From Treponema sp. UBA3662 (lineage in GTDB: Bacteria > Spirochaetota > Spirochaetia > Treponematales > Treponemataceae), in contig DFJV01000022.1 of assembly GCA_002373205.1 (NCBI GenBank), positions 1 to 5,656 on the forward strand: DNA of 5,656 nucleotides. Direction: 5' to 3'. The position numbers were made by a program, and so were the translations under genes. Within the stretch, counting starts at the first letter, position 1. Each line of letters begins with the position of its first letter. The notes under the pieces were generated by a model, which made no database searches, was not told the DNA's origin, and was given only the letters and a program-made list of their open reading frames with translations. Shown here in pieces: positions 5,589 through 5,656 of the stretch.

Positions 5589-5656
5589 TCCCCGATTGTG
5601 TAATGGTAGCACCTCAGATTCTGGTTCTGATTGTGGGGGTTCGAATCCTCCTTGGG
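5589..5656 (+). tRNA. tRNA-Gln (anticodon CUG), 3' end cut by the window edge
   Basis: The sequence folds as a tRNA. The 5' acceptor strand TCCCCGA (5589-5595) pairs with TTGGG (5652-5656), leaving the last two acceptor bases and the discriminator outside. The D stem pairs 5598-5601 with 5609-5612 around a loop containing GG. The anticodon stem TCAGA/TCTGA (5614-5618, 5626-5630) holds the loop TTCTGGT with anticodon CTG at 5621-5623, which reads CAG. A four-base variable loop follows. The T stem GGGGG/CCTCC (5635-5639, 5647-5651) closes TTCGAAT. The U1-A72 start expected for bacterial tRNA-Gln also fits. Position 37 is G, which is less usual than A. Whether CCA is encoded, and whether more tRNAs follow, cannot be seen. 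Confidence 0.95.

Overview
The window looks like chromosomal DNA from a spirochaete, most likely a gut- or rumen-type Treponema. This rests on the style of the 575-residue hypothetical protein, the divergent spirochaete-like PgeF, moderate G+C coding DNA with very A/T-rich spacers, and from-memory resemblance. It has not been tested by a search.

All four protein genes lie on the minus strand, so transcription runs from high to low coordinates. In that order they are: a large uncharacterised protein resembling DUF5312 (5331-3604); a PgeF/YfiH-type multicopper-oxidase-fold ('laccase domain') enzyme that starts at TTG 15 bases later (3588-2797); a 407-base spacer; argininosuccinate synthase argG (2389-1124); and, after 38 bases, the N-terminal 361 residues of 4-alpha-glucanotransferase malQ, which runs off the left edge. 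On the plus strand at the right edge, a tRNA-Gln(CUG) gene starts at 5589 behind a near-consensus sigma-70 promoter and is cut 2-3 bases short of its acceptor end.

The two upstream genes look like one transcription unit, and argG plus malQ like a second. The first pairs an unknown protein with a purine-nucleoside/cell-wall-associated enzyme. The second pairs arginine synthesis with maltodextrin use, which is probably genomic juxtaposition and not a pathway.

The most interesting non-coding stretch is the 2390-2796 spacer. It holds a 149-base near-perfectly registered inverted repeat (2477-2625), a 12-base LacI-family-like palindrome (2724-2735) beside a perfect TATAAT on the minus strand, and an argG promoter candidate set among repeated TATACA hexamers. 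I see no CRISPR array, transposase gene, toxin-antitoxin pair or defence system.
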